In this document: positions 1 to 7,104 of the stretch, piece by piece
Layout: each line of letters starts with the position of its first letter
Position numbering within the stretch: the stretch's first letter is position 1
Notes under the pieces: model-generated
What the model was told of the DNA's origin: nothing
What the model saw: only the letters and a program-made list of their open reading frames with translations
Databases searched by the model: none
Origin: an uncultured Collinsella sp.
GTDB lineage: Bacteria > Actinomycetota > Coriobacteriia > Coriobacteriales > Coriobacteriaceae
Direction of reading: 5' to 3'
Assembly: GCA_902493915.1 (NCBI GenBank)
Contig: CABUQY010000034.1
Location: 1 to 17,030, forward strand
Length of the DNA: 17,030 bases
Position numbers and translations under genes: made by a program

Positions 1-206
1 AGTCCGAGCTCATCGGCAACGAGACCGCGCCCGAGGCCCAGGCTATGCCCAAGCCCGAGCTCGATAATCCTTGGATTAAGCTCTCGGGCCTGCAACCCGA
101 CGCCACGGGCTTTTTCAAGAACCCCTTCGCCAAGGACGACGATGCCAACTCGGACGACGACACCAAAACCGGCATCGACGGCTCCATGGACGACGATAAC
201 GAATAG
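1..206 (+). CDS. C-terminal end of an unidentified protein (5' partial)
   Basis: An open frame (codons starting at base 3) enters from the left edge and ends at TAG 204-206, giving the last 67 residues. The tail is hydrophilic. A proline-containing stretch reading NPWIKLSGLQPDATGFF is followed by a strongly acidic end rich in Asp (DDD runs, final DDDNE). No domain or motif is recognisable. In some Actinobacteria a small DUF948-type membrane protein precedes alaS, and this could be the tail of such a protein, but that is only positional guesswork. The frame has the same GC-rich codon use as its neighbours and is closed by a strong terminator at 257-286, which supports it being a real gene end. 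Confidence 0.5.
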   Translation, partial: SELIGNETAPEAQAMPKPELDNPWIKLSGLQPDATGFFKNPFAKDDDANSDDDTKTGIDGSMDDDNE

Positions 207-256
207 CGAATTATTTCTAGTTCATATTCATATGCGCTAACGTGCAAATTCCCTGA

Positions 257-286
257 AGGGTCGGCATTGTGCCGACCCTCTTTTTT
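257..286 (+). terminator. Rho-independent terminator upstream of alaS
   Basis: A perfect 10-bp stem (AGGGTCGGCA with TGCCGACCCT) closes on a 3-base TTG loop and is followed directly by C and six T. It ends transcription of the gene entering from the left edge and separates it from alaS. Confidence 0.88.
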
Positions 287-312
287 GCACAGGCGCGGTG
301 GGATGGTAATAT
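284..312 (+). promoter_or_regulatory. alaS: Probable promoter of the alaS operon
   Basis: A TTTGCA -35-like box (284-289) and a TAATAT -10-like box (307-312) are separated by exactly 17 bases. The TGG before the -10 gives an extended -10 (TGn). Each box matches the consensus at four of six positions. Transcription would start near 319, giving a leader of about 40 bases. The -35 box overlaps the T-tract of the preceding terminator. The leader is too short for a T-box riboswitch. Confidence 0.5.
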
Positions 313-358
313 CGTTACGTTTGAACTGTTTCGATGTGAAACCGAGGAGATTCCCTCT

Positions 359-3016
359 ATGAGTGCTGACTACCCGTCAATGACTACGGCCGAGATTCGC
401 TCCAAGTTCCTCAACTTCTTTGAGGAGCGCGGTCTTAAGCTCTATCCTTCTTCGTCCCTCGTCCCCGACGATCCTTCACTGCTGCTTGCCAACGCCGGCA
501 TGAACCAGTTTAAGGAGTACTACCAGGGCAAGAAGACCATGAAGGAGATTGGCGCGATCTCCTGCCAGAAGTGCGTCCGCACCAACGACATCGATTGCAT
601 CGGCGAGGACGGCCGTCACCTGTCCTTCTTCGAGATGCTCGGCGATTTCTCTTTTGGCGGCGTCTCCAAGGAGCAGGCTTGCGCCTGGGCCTTTGAGCTC
701 ATCACCAAGGAGTTCAAGCTGCCGCTCGATCGCCTGTACTTCACCGTCTTTACCGAGGACGACGAGACCCACGACGTGTGGCGTTCTCTGGGCGTTGCCG
801 AGGACCACATCTCCCGCCTGGGTGAGGACGACAACTTCTGGGCCGCTGGCCCCACCGGTCCCTGCGGTCCGTGCTCCGAGATCTATTTTGACATGGGCGA
901 GGAGGTCGGCTGCGGCAGCCCCGACTGCAAGCCTGGCTGTGACTGCGACCGCTTCCTTGAGTTCTGGAACCTCGTGTTTACCCAGTACGACCGTCAGGAG
1001 GATGGCTCCATGCCGGAGCTGCCGCACCGCAACCTCGATACGGGCATGGGCCTGGAGCGCATGGCTGCCATCATGCAGCACAAGACCGCCAATTACGACG
1101 GCGATCTGATGCAGCACCTCATCAAGCTGGGCGAGGAGATCAGCGGCAAGACCTATGACGCCGACGATTACTCCGGCGCCAGCCGTTCTCTTCGCATCAT
1201 CGCCGACCACTCCCGTGCCGTCGACTTCATGATCTCTGACGGCATTCTGCCCGGTAACGAGGGTCGCGAGTACGTCCTTCGCCGCCTGCTCCGCCGCGCC
1301 GTGTTCCACGGTCGCCTACTGGGCATCGAGGGCGCCTTCCTGACCAAGTTCATCGACGAGGTCAACGCTCAGATGGGCGAGGCCTACCCCGAGCTGCTCA
1401 AGAACGTCGCGCTCGTTAAGGGTATCGTCGCCTCCGAGGAGGAGCGCTTCTCCACGACGCTCGACAACGGTCGCGTCTACCTGGATGAGGCCCTGGCAGC
1501 GCTTGCCGAGGGTGCTGCGCTTCCGGGCGATGTTGCCTTTAAGCTGCACGACACCTTTGGTTTCCCCATCGACCTGACCGTCGAGATCGCCGGCACCGCT
1601 GGTCACGACGTCGACATGGACGGCTTCACTGCCTGCATGGAGGACCAGAAGGCCCGCGCTCGTGCCAACGCCAAGGGCGATGCCTGGGGCAGCTTCAACG
1701 ACGTGTGGGTCGAGCTTTCCGACAAGGTCGCTGCGACCGATTTCGATGGCTATGACAACGACGTCATCGAGGGCGCCAAGGTAGTCGCCATCGTTCGCAA
1801 CGGCGAGTCCGTCGAGTCCGCCGCCGCGGGCGAGGACGTCGAGGTCGTGCTCGACCGCACCCCGTTCTATGCCGAGATGGGTGGCCAGCAGGGCGATGCC
1901 GGCGAGCTTTCCGCCGAGGGCGTTGTTCTGACCGTTGCTGACACCAAGAACCACAACGGCCTGTATGCCCACGTCGCGCACGTTGCCGATGGCACGCTGA
2001 CTGTCGGTGCCGCTGTTACCGCCGCGCTCGACGCCGAGCGCCGTGGCTTCCTGCGCCGCAACCACACCGCCACGCACCTGCTCGACGCCGCCCTTAAGCA
2101 GGTCCTGGGCGAGCACGTCTCCCAGGCCGGCTCTCTGGTGACGCCCGAGCACCTGCGCTTTGACTTCACGCACTTCGAGGCTCTGTCCTCCGAGCAGCTC
2201 AAGGCTGTCGAGGATCTGGTCAACCAGCAGATCTTCGCTTCCAAGTCGGTCGTGACCCGCGTCATGGGCATCGACGAGGCCAAGGCTGCCGCCGCTGTCG
2301 CCCTCTTTGACGAGAAGTACGGCGATGTCGTCCGCGTCGTCTCCGTGGGCGCCGAGGACCAGCCGTTCTCCCGCGAGCTCTGCGGTGGTACGCATGCCGC
2401 CAACACCGCCGAGATCGGCCTGTTCAAGATCATTTCCGAGTCCTCCACGGGCTCGAACGTTCGCCGTATCGAGGCCGTGACCTCCAAGGGCGCGCTCGAC
2501 TACATGGCCGACCGCCTGGCGCTCGTTGACGCCGCCGCTGCTGCGCTCAAGTGCCGCGTCGACGAGGTTCCCGCCCGCGTTGAGAACCTGCAGGCCGAGC
2601 TGCGCGAGACTTCCAACAAGCTCAAGAAGGCGCTCACCGGTGGCTCCTCCGACGCCATCTCCAGCGCTATCGAGGGTGCCGTCGAGCTTGACGGTTACAA
2701 GCTCGTTGTCGCTGAGCTCCAGGGTCTCGAGGCCGCTGACCTGCGCAATGTTTGGGATACCGTGCACCAGAAGGTTGCCGGCCCCGTCGCTTGCGTCGTC
2801 GCCAGCGTGACCGAGAAGGGCACCCCGGCCCTGCTCGCCGCCGGTTCCGACGACGCCGTCAAGGCCGGTTTCCACGCCGGTAACGTGATCAAGCAGATCG
2901 CGGGTCTGGTCGACGGTCGCGGTGGTGGCCGTCCCAACATGGCCCAGGCCGGTGGCAAGAATGCTGCCGGCATCGCCGATGCCCTCGCGGCCGCCAAGAC
3001 CGCGCTCGGCGCCTAA
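359..3016 (+). CDS. alaS: Alanyl-tRNA synthetase
   Basis: This cytoplasmic class IIc synthetase charges tRNA-Ala and hydrolyses misacylated Ser/Gly-tRNA. The predicted protein has 885 residues, the usual length. The N-terminal catalytic domain is clear (SSLVPDDPSLLLANAGMNQF, GRHLSFFEMLGDFSFGG, GPTGPCGPCSEIYFD). The editing domain carries the zinc-site motifs HTATH (569-573) and CGGTH (675-679). A C-terminal DHHA1 domain ends with the glycine-rich GGGRPNMAQAGG (855-866). A four-cysteine insertion (C185, C190, C194, C196) precedes the FLEFWNLVF motif; I associate this with clostridial-type AlaRS. The frame is open back to GTG 269, but that lies inside the terminator loop. ATG 359 has GAGGAG (344-349) nine bases upstream and is preferred; ATG 380 is possible. 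It is the first gene of a six-gene run. Confidence 0.98.
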   Translation: MSADYPSMTTAEIRSKFLNFFEERGLKLYPSSSLVPDDPSLLLANAGMNQFKEYYQGKKTMKEIGAISCQKCVRTNDIDCIGEDGRHLSFFEMLGDFSFGGVSKEQACAWAFELITKEFKLPLDRLYFTVFTEDDETHDVWRSLGVAEDHISRLGEDDNFWAAGPTGPCGPCSEIYFDMGEEVGCGSPDCKPGCDCDRFLEFWNLVFTQYDRQEDGSMPELPHRNLDTGMGLERMAAIMQHKTANYDGDLMQHLIKLGEEISGKTYDADDYSGASRSLRIIADHSRAVDFMISDGILPGNEGREYVLRRLLRRAVFHGRLLGIEGAFLTKFIDEVNAQMGEAYPELLKNVALVKGIVASEEERFSTTLDNGRVYLDEALAALAEGAALPGDVAFKLHDTFGFPIDLTVEIAGTAGHDVDMDGFTACMEDQKARARANAKGDAWGSFNDVWVELSDKVAATDFDGYDNDVIEGAKVVAIVRNGESVESAAAGEDVEVVLDRTPFYAEMGGQQGDAGELSAEGVVLTVADTKNHNGLYAHVAHVADGTLTVGAAVTAALDAERRGFLRRNHTATHLLDAALKQVLGEHVSQAGSLVTPEHLRFDFTHFEALSSEQLKAVEDLVNQQIFASKSVVTRVMGIDEAKAAAAVALFDEKYGDVVRVVSVGAEDQPFSRELCGGTHAANTAEIGLFKIISESSTGSNVRRIEAVTSKGALDYMADRLALVDAAAAALKCRVDEVPARVENLQAELRETSNKLKKALTGGSSDAISSAIEGAVELDGYKLVVAELQGLEAADLRNVWDTVHQKVAGPVACVVASVTEKGTPALLAAGSDDAVKAGFHAGNVIKQIAGLVDGRGGGRPNMAQAGGKNAAGIADALAAAKTALGA

Positions 3017-3033
3017 GAATCTAAGAAGTCAAT

Positions 3034-3462
3034 GTGGTCGCGCTTGCGCTGGACATAGGGGAGACCAGGATCGGCATCGCCGTCTCGAGCCGTGATGGCA
3101 AGATGGCGATGCCCGTCAAGGTGCTCCCGGCCGCCGAGGTCACCGGTATGGCCAAGACGTTCCGCTACCTGGTCGAGGACTATGAGCCCGACATCCTGGT
3201 AAGCGGACGTCCCCTGACCATGGCCGGTGAGCCCGGCCCCCAGGCCGAGCGCGTCGCCGCCGTGGCGCAAAAGATTGCCGACGAGCTCGATCTTCCGCTG
3301 GAGTTTGAGGATGAGCGCCTGTCCTCGCAAGAGGCCAAGCGCATCCTGCGCGAGCAGGGACTCAACGAAAAGCAGATGAGGGGCAAGATTGACATGATCG
3401 CCGCCAGCCTGTTTTTGCAGACGTGGCTCGATCGTAAAAACGAGGAGGTTCAGCATGCCTAG
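3034..3462 (+). CDS. ruvX: RuvX/YqgF family Holliday junction resolvase or pre-16S rRNA nuclease
   Basis: This is an RNase H-fold nuclease of the YqgF family, linked to 16S rRNA 5'-end maturation and to Holliday junction resolution. The 142-residue length is typical. The first strand carries the catalytic LALDIGETRIGIA (D7). The middle motif reads VSGRPLTMAGEPG (from residue 56), and the DERLSS motif lies at 93-98. The C-terminal GKIDMIAASLFLQ supplies the last acidic residue. The start is GTG 3034: an in-frame TAA at 3022 excludes anything further upstream, and the LALDIG strand follows at once. The ribosome-binding site is weak. It lies 17 bases after alaS and overlaps mltG by eight bases, so the genes are probably translationally coupled. 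The alaS-ruvX-mltG order is common in bacteria. Confidence 0.95.
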   Translation: MVALALDIGETRIGIAVSSRDGKMAMPVKVLPAAEVTGMAKTFRYLVEDYEPDILVSGRPLTMAGEPGPQAERVAAVAQKIADELDLPLEFEDERLSSQEAKRILREQGLNEKQMRGKIDMIAASLFLQTWLDRKNEEVQHA

Positions 3463-4825
3463 CGCTTCCGACCCGCGCCAGCCGAATCGCCAGGGTCAGC
3501 CCGCACCGCGCCCTGTCCAGGCAGGCCAGCGCTCGGTGCAGCCGATGCCGCGTCCGGCTCAGCCCTGCTCGCATGCGGCCCGCCCCGCCCAGCGAGCGAC
3601 TCAGCAGCCAACTGCCCGTACGGCGCAGCCCACTGGCGGCACTCGTTTTAAGCAGCAGGCTTCTACGCAACGCGCACAGGCTCCTCAATCGCAGCCTCAT
3701 GCGCATCACGCCCGCGGTTCGCATGGCGTTGCTCCGGCGACCCGCTCGAGCTACAACACGCATACTCGTAGCGGTGTTCAAAAGAAGAGCTCTCCGGTTC
3801 CCATGATCATCGGCGTTGTGGCGGCGGTGCTTGCGCTTGTCGCGATCGTTTTCTTTGTCGTGCCGGCCGTCAAGGGCTTCTTTGCCGGTGAGGATACGAA
3901 GGTCACGGCTGGTCAGCAGGTTACGGTAACCATTCCCGACGGTGCTTCGGGCGATACGATCGCCTCGATTCTCTCCGAGAACCATATCGTCGAGAATCCC
4001 AAGGATTACTATGCGGCGGTGAAAAAGCTCAACGCCGATATGTCGCTCAAGCCTGGTACCTATTTGTTCACCACACTCATGGACGCGACCAAGGTTGTTC
4101 AGCAGCTCATGGAAGGTCCCAACGCGGGCTCCAATGCGCTAACTATCCCTGAGGGCCTGACGGTCGATCAAGTCGCCGACCGTGTGGCCCAGGCCTACGA
4201 TGGCATCTCTAAGGAAGACTTCCTCAACCAGGCTAAGGCCTCCAACTACGTGGACGACTATAGCTTCCTTAAGGGCGCCGCCAACGACTCGCTTGAGGGT
4301 TTCTTGTTCCCCAAGACTTATTCGTTGGGCGATTCGCCGACGGCCGATGACGTGATTCGCGCTATGCTCGATCAGTTTAAGACCGAGTACAAGTCGCTTG
4401 ACTTTGCGAGCTGCGAAGCCAAGATCAAGGAGCGCTATGGTGTGGAGATGTCCGACTACGACATCGTCAACTTGGCCTCTATCGTTGAGCGCGAGGGCCT
4501 CAACGCCGATCAACGTGCGCACGTGGCCTCGGTCTTCTACAACCGCCTTGCCGGCAAGCTCGACGGTCTGCGCTATCTCAACAGCGATGCGACCATGATG
4601 TATGTCACCGGTGGCGAGGTTACCGCCGACGACCTGCAGAGCGATAGCCCGTATAACACCTATAAGCATGAGGGCCTGCCGCCCACGCCCGTCTGCTCTC
4701 CGTCGCTCGAGGCACTCAAGGCCACGCTTGAGCCGACCGACTCCGATGACCTGTATTTCTACATTACGCAGGACGAGGAGTACTTCTCGCAAACCTACGA
4801 AGAGCATCAACAGTCTTGGAATTAG
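3455..4825 (+). CDS. mltG: Endolytic murein transglycosylase MltG (YceG-like)
   Basis: This membrane-anchored lytic transglycosylase cuts nascent peptidoglycan and is thought to end glycan strands. The 456-residue protein begins with a long Gln/Pro/Arg/Ala-rich cytoplasmic tail (about 1-116). One transmembrane helix follows (about 117-139, IIGVVAAVLALVAIVFFVV), then a LysM-like region and the YceG catalytic domain. The catalytic glutamate is E345 in LASIVEREG. Downstream are VFYNRLAGKLDGLRYLNSD, YNTYKHEGLPPTPVCSPSLEAL and the terminal YFSQTYEEHQQSW. ATG 3455 has a strong GAGGAGG (3442-3448) six bases upstream and overlaps the ruvX end. The disordered N-tail is longer than in the usual enterobacterial protein. 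The next gene begins one base after the stop. Confidence 0.95.
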   Translation: MPSASDPRQPNRQGQPAPRPVQAGQRSVQPMPRPAQPCSHAARPAQRATQQPTARTAQPTGGTRFKQQASTQRAQAPQSQPHAHHARGSHGVAPATRSSYNTHTRSGVQKKSSPVPMIIGVVAAVLALVAIVFFVVPAVKGFFAGEDTKVTAGQQVTVTIPDGASGDTIASILSENHIVENPKDYYAAVKKLNADMSLKPGTYLFTTLMDATKVVQQLMEGPNAGSNALTIPEGLTVDQVADRVAQAYDGISKEDFLNQAKASNYVDDYSFLKGAANDSLEGFLFPKTYSLGDSPTADDVIRAMLDQFKTEYKSLDFASCEAKIKERYGVEMSDYDIVNLASIVEREGLNADQRAHVASVFYNRLAGKLDGLRYLNSDATMMYVTGGEVTADDLQSDSPYNTYKHEGLPPTPVCSPSLEALKATLEPTDSDDLYFYITQDEEYFSQTYEEHQQSWN

Positions 4826-4826
4826 C

Positions 4827-5324
4827 ATGAGGATTTTTAGCCCCAAACGATACGTTGCCTCGGTCGATCGCATCGACCTTGATGCCCTGTGGGCCGACGG
4901 CAAACGCGCCATTCTGCTCGATCGCGATAACACCCTGGTGCCGCGCGACACCGAGCAGGTTCCCGCCGCGGTTTCCGCTTGGCTCGATGCCGCCCGCGCC
5001 AAAGGCTTTAAGCTGTGCATGGTGTCCAACAACTGGCATCGCGACCAGGTCATGAGCTCTGCACGCGAGCTGGGACTCGAGGCCATCAGCCACGCCATGA
5101 AGCCGGCGCCGTTTGCCCTCAGGGCGGGTCTTAAGCGCCTCGGCGCCACGGCTGACGAGGCGGTGCTGATCGGTGATCAGCTCTACACGGACGTGTGGAG
5201 CGGCAACTTCGCCGGCGTCGATACCATCTTGGTTAAGCCGCAGGCGACGCAAGACCTGTGGTATACGCAGATCTTCCGTATCTTTGAGCGCCGGGCCCTG
5301 CGCGACCTTCCCTGCGAGGAATAG
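4827..5324 (+). CDS. yqeG: YqeG family HAD-superfamily (IIIA) phosphatase
   Basis: This 165-residue protein has the full HAD phosphatase set: motif I DRDNT (nucleophile D32, acid D34), motif II SNN (67-69), motif III lysine K92 in MKPAP, and motif IV GDQLYTD (D117, D122). The N-terminus (SPKRYVASVDRIDLDAL) and the overall length fit the YqeG family. That family is related to the eukaryotic phosphatidylglycerophosphate phosphatase Gep4; whether the bacterial members share this substrate is less certain. The frame is open further upstream within mltG, but ATG 4827, one base after the mltG stop, gives the family-typical N-terminus. No strong ribosome-binding site is visible, so translational coupling to mltG is likely. 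It occupies the place where many Actinobacteria carry aroE and aroC. Confidence 0.85.
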   Translation: MRIFSPKRYVASVDRIDLDALWADGKRAILLDRDNTLVPRDTEQVPAAVSAWLDAARAKGFKLCMVSNNWHRDQVMSSARELGLEAISHAMKPAPFALRAGLKRLGATADEAVLIGDQLYTDVWSGNFAGVDTILVKPQATQDLWYTQIFRIFERRALRDLPCEE

Positions 5325-5332
5325 GTCTCGTC

Positions 5333-5866
5333 ATGTCCCAGCACACCAAACACGGCTGCGACCATATCTTCTTTATCGGCTTTTTGGGCGCGGGCAAATC
5401 GACGCTCGCGCGCAACGTCGGCACTATGTTCAAGCGGCGTTTTATCGATACCGACCGACTGGTCGTGCGCCGTTGCGGTAAGTCGGTAACCGAGATTTTT
5501 GAGACCGAGGGCGAGGATCGTTTTCGTGAGCTCGAGACCTCGGCGCTCCGTTCGCTCCAAAGTGAGCGCAGCCTGTTGGTTTCGTGCGGGGGCGGCATTG
5601 TCGAGACGCCGGTGAATATTGAGCTGATGCACGAAATGGGTACGTGCGTGTACCTCGAGGGCGACTTCGAGGATTCGATTCGCCAGATCCGTCGGTCCGA
5701 CACGCGCCCCGATTTCCGCTCGCCCGAGCATGCCGCGCGCTTGTTTGAGCATCGCCGTCCGCTGTATCGCCAGGCCGCCGACCTTACCCTTGATATTCGC
5801 AACAAGTCCTTCGAGGACGTTTCCTACCTTTGTGCCGAGATGCTTTTGGAGCGTGGGCTGCTATGA
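5333..5866 (+). CDS. aroK: Shikimate kinase
   Basis: This cytoplasmic P-loop kinase phosphorylates shikimate to shikimate 3-phosphate in aromatic amino acid synthesis. It has 177 residues, a typical length. The Walker A loop is GFLGAGKST (16-24). Shikimate-contacting residues are all present: D41 in FIDTD, R65 in FRELE, the GGG loop (86-88), and R141 in the RRPLY motif. The lid carries RP (125-126). ATG 5333 lies eight bases after the yqeG stop, with GAGGA at 5316-5320. The stop overlaps the start of the next gene (ATGA, 5863-5866). Unlike the AroB-family neighbour, nothing essential is missing. aroK next to aroB is a classical pairing. Confidence 0.93.
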   Translation: MSQHTKHGCDHIFFIGFLGAGKSTLARNVGTMFKRRFIDTDRLVVRRCGKSVTEIFETEGEDRFRELETSALRSLQSERSLLVSCGGGIVETPVNIELMHEMGTCVYLEGDFEDSIRQIRRSDTRPDFRSPEHAARLFEHRRPLYRQAADLTLDIRNKSFEDVSYLCAEMLLERGLL

Positions 5867-6972
5867 TTCGCCGTCAACTGATCAATTTCCAAAACCGCAG
5901 CGTCGATGTCCGTGTCGGATTGGGTGCGTTCGATGAACTGTCGCGTATGTTTGCCTCGGCCGTGGGCAAGCCTAAGCGCGCGATGGTCGTTTGGAACACC
6001 GCCACATCCGAGCGTTTTGGTGAAGTCGTCGAGCATGCGCTGGTCGACGCCGGTTTTGCCGTGTCGCCGCTAGTCCTCGAGGTTTCGCCTGCTGGTGCCA
6101 CGCTGGCCGATGCTGATGCTATCTTTGGCGCCCTGTCTGCCAACGCCGTTACCTGCGACGATCTGGTTGTCGCCGTTGGCGATGCCGCAACCTGCTCGGT
6201 TGTTAGCTGGTGCGCCAACCAGTGGTGCGGCCGAACCGAGTGCGCGCTGTTGCCGACGACCTTCGACGCCATGCTCACGGTCGCGACGACCATGAAGCCG
6301 CTCGTCGCCTCGTCTTCCAATGCGCTTCCCGCTATCGCGTTCCGTCCCGAACCGGGCTTGGTCGTGTGTGACCTCGACCTTGTTCGTGAGGCGGACCCCG
6401 AGGACCTCAAGCTCGGCTTTGTGGCGCTTGTTGGCACCATGCTTTCGAGCAGTAAGTCCCGCTGGAATCAGTTTACTGAGACCGTCCCCGAGATCCTCGC
6501 GGGCGAGGAGGTCGCGCTCGTCAATGCCGTTCAATGGTCTCAGACTGCCTGCAAGGACGTACTGATGGCCACGAACCCGAGCGCTCGCCATGCGCTCGAT
6601 TTTGGCAAGACGGGGGAGCGCACCCTGCGCGCCTGCTTGGGCGATGCCGCTTCGCAGGTCCCTGCCTACCAGCTGTTGTCCGAGGGCATGCGCTTTGAGG
6701 CGCGCCTAGCACACGATGCCTGCGACTTCGATATCGACTATGTGTTTGATCTCGATGACTGCCTGGAGGACTTTGGCATCGAGGAGCTTGCCTTCGATCT
6801 GGAGCCTGCCGCATATATCGAGGAGTTCCGCAGACAGCAGTTTGTCCGCTCGAACCGCAGCATGCTGCCGCTGCCCGCGGCACTCGGCGCCATTCGCCTA
6901 ACGAACGTTGAGGACGAGGTTCTTGAGCGCCATGCTCACGCCTACCTGGCTTCTCGTAAAGAACTTCTCTAA
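5863..6972 (+). CDS. aroB: 3-dehydroquinate synthase family protein (AroB-like), catalytic residues apparently lost
   Basis: The 369-residue length, the position after aroK and the order of recognisable blocks identify an AroB-fold protein. Conserved framework pieces include VVAVGD, LLPTTFDAML, VVCDLDLV and a helix-rich C-terminal half. In the family, AroB uses NAD and zinc to make 3-dehydroquinate. Here the motifs are changed. The NAD loop GGGVVGD is replaced by VGDAATC (105-111). The DSSVGGKT substrate loop after PTT (131-133) has no equivalent. The zinc-ligand region GLAEVIKYG is replaced by GFVALVG (185-191), NLGHTFGHA by DFGKTGERT (246-254), and HGEAVA by SEGMRF (273-278). The frame is long and unbroken, so it is not an obvious pseudogene. 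ATG 5863 overlaps the aroK stop; the frame continues upstream only to a TTG inside aroK. A catalytic role is doubtful; a structural or regulatory role is conjecture. Confidence 0.85.
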   Translation: MIRRQLINFQNRSVDVRVGLGAFDELSRMFASAVGKPKRAMVVWNTATSERFGEVVEHALVDAGFAVSPLVLEVSPAGATLADADAIFGALSANAVTCDDLVVAVGDAATCSVVSWCANQWCGRTECALLPTTFDAMLTVATTMKPLVASSSNALPAIAFRPEPGLVVCDLDLVREADPEDLKLGFVALVGTMLSSSKSRWNQFTETVPEILAGEEVALVNAVQWSQTACKDVLMATNPSARHALDFGKTGERTLRACLGDAASQVPAYQLLSEGMRFEARLAHDACDFDIDYVFDLDDCLEDFGIEELAFDLEPAAYIEEFRRQQFVRSNRSMLPLPAALGAIRLTNVEDEVLERHAHAYLASRKELL

Positions 6973-6978
6973 GATTTA

Positions 6979-7007
6979 TTGACTTCCATCGTCTTTCGTA
7001 TCATGTT
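6979..7007 (+). promoter_or_regulatory. Possible pepQ promoter
   Basis: TTGACT (6979-6984) is a good -35 box. Seventeen bases further is only CATGTT (7002-7007); the better -10-like TATCAT (6999-7004) is 14 bases away. No pairing is fully convincing, but a promoter in this 132-base gap is plausible. Confidence 0.27.
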
Positions 7008-7009
7008 GA

Positions 7010-7083
7010 GGGGCGGGTTTCCAATCGGTTTCGGATCGCATGCGATTCCGTCGTTCGGTTGAGACCCGTCCCGTCTATATAGA
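7010..7083 (+). other. Structured leader upstream of pepQ (nested inverted repeats)
   Basis: An outer 12-bp stem pairs GGGGCGGGTTTC (7010-7021) with GAGACCCGTCCC (7061-7072), using two G-U pairs. Inside sits an inner hairpin, CGGATCG (7032-7038) with CGATTCCG (7043-7050) and one bulged T, built on the palindrome ATCGCATGCGAT. It is followed by the 10-base palindrome TCTATATAGA (7074-7083). No T-tract follows, so it is not a standard terminator. The structure ends about nine bases before the ribosome-binding site. It matches no riboswitch class I can recognise. Confidence 0.45.
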
Positions 7084-7104
7084 GACAACAAGAAAGGAAT
7101 CTGC

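Noticed and set aside
269..358. Upstream GTG start extending alaS by 30 residues
   Set aside because: The GTG lies in the loop of the terminator and upstream of the likely transcription start; ATG 359 has a well-spaced GAGGAG.
313..358. T-box riboswitch before alaS
   Set aside because: The leader is about 40 bases, with no specifier stem or T-box sequence.
1316..2875. Long minus-strand open frame opposite alaS
   Set aside because: Antisense shadow of alaS codon bias, with no ribosome-binding site or recognisable domain.
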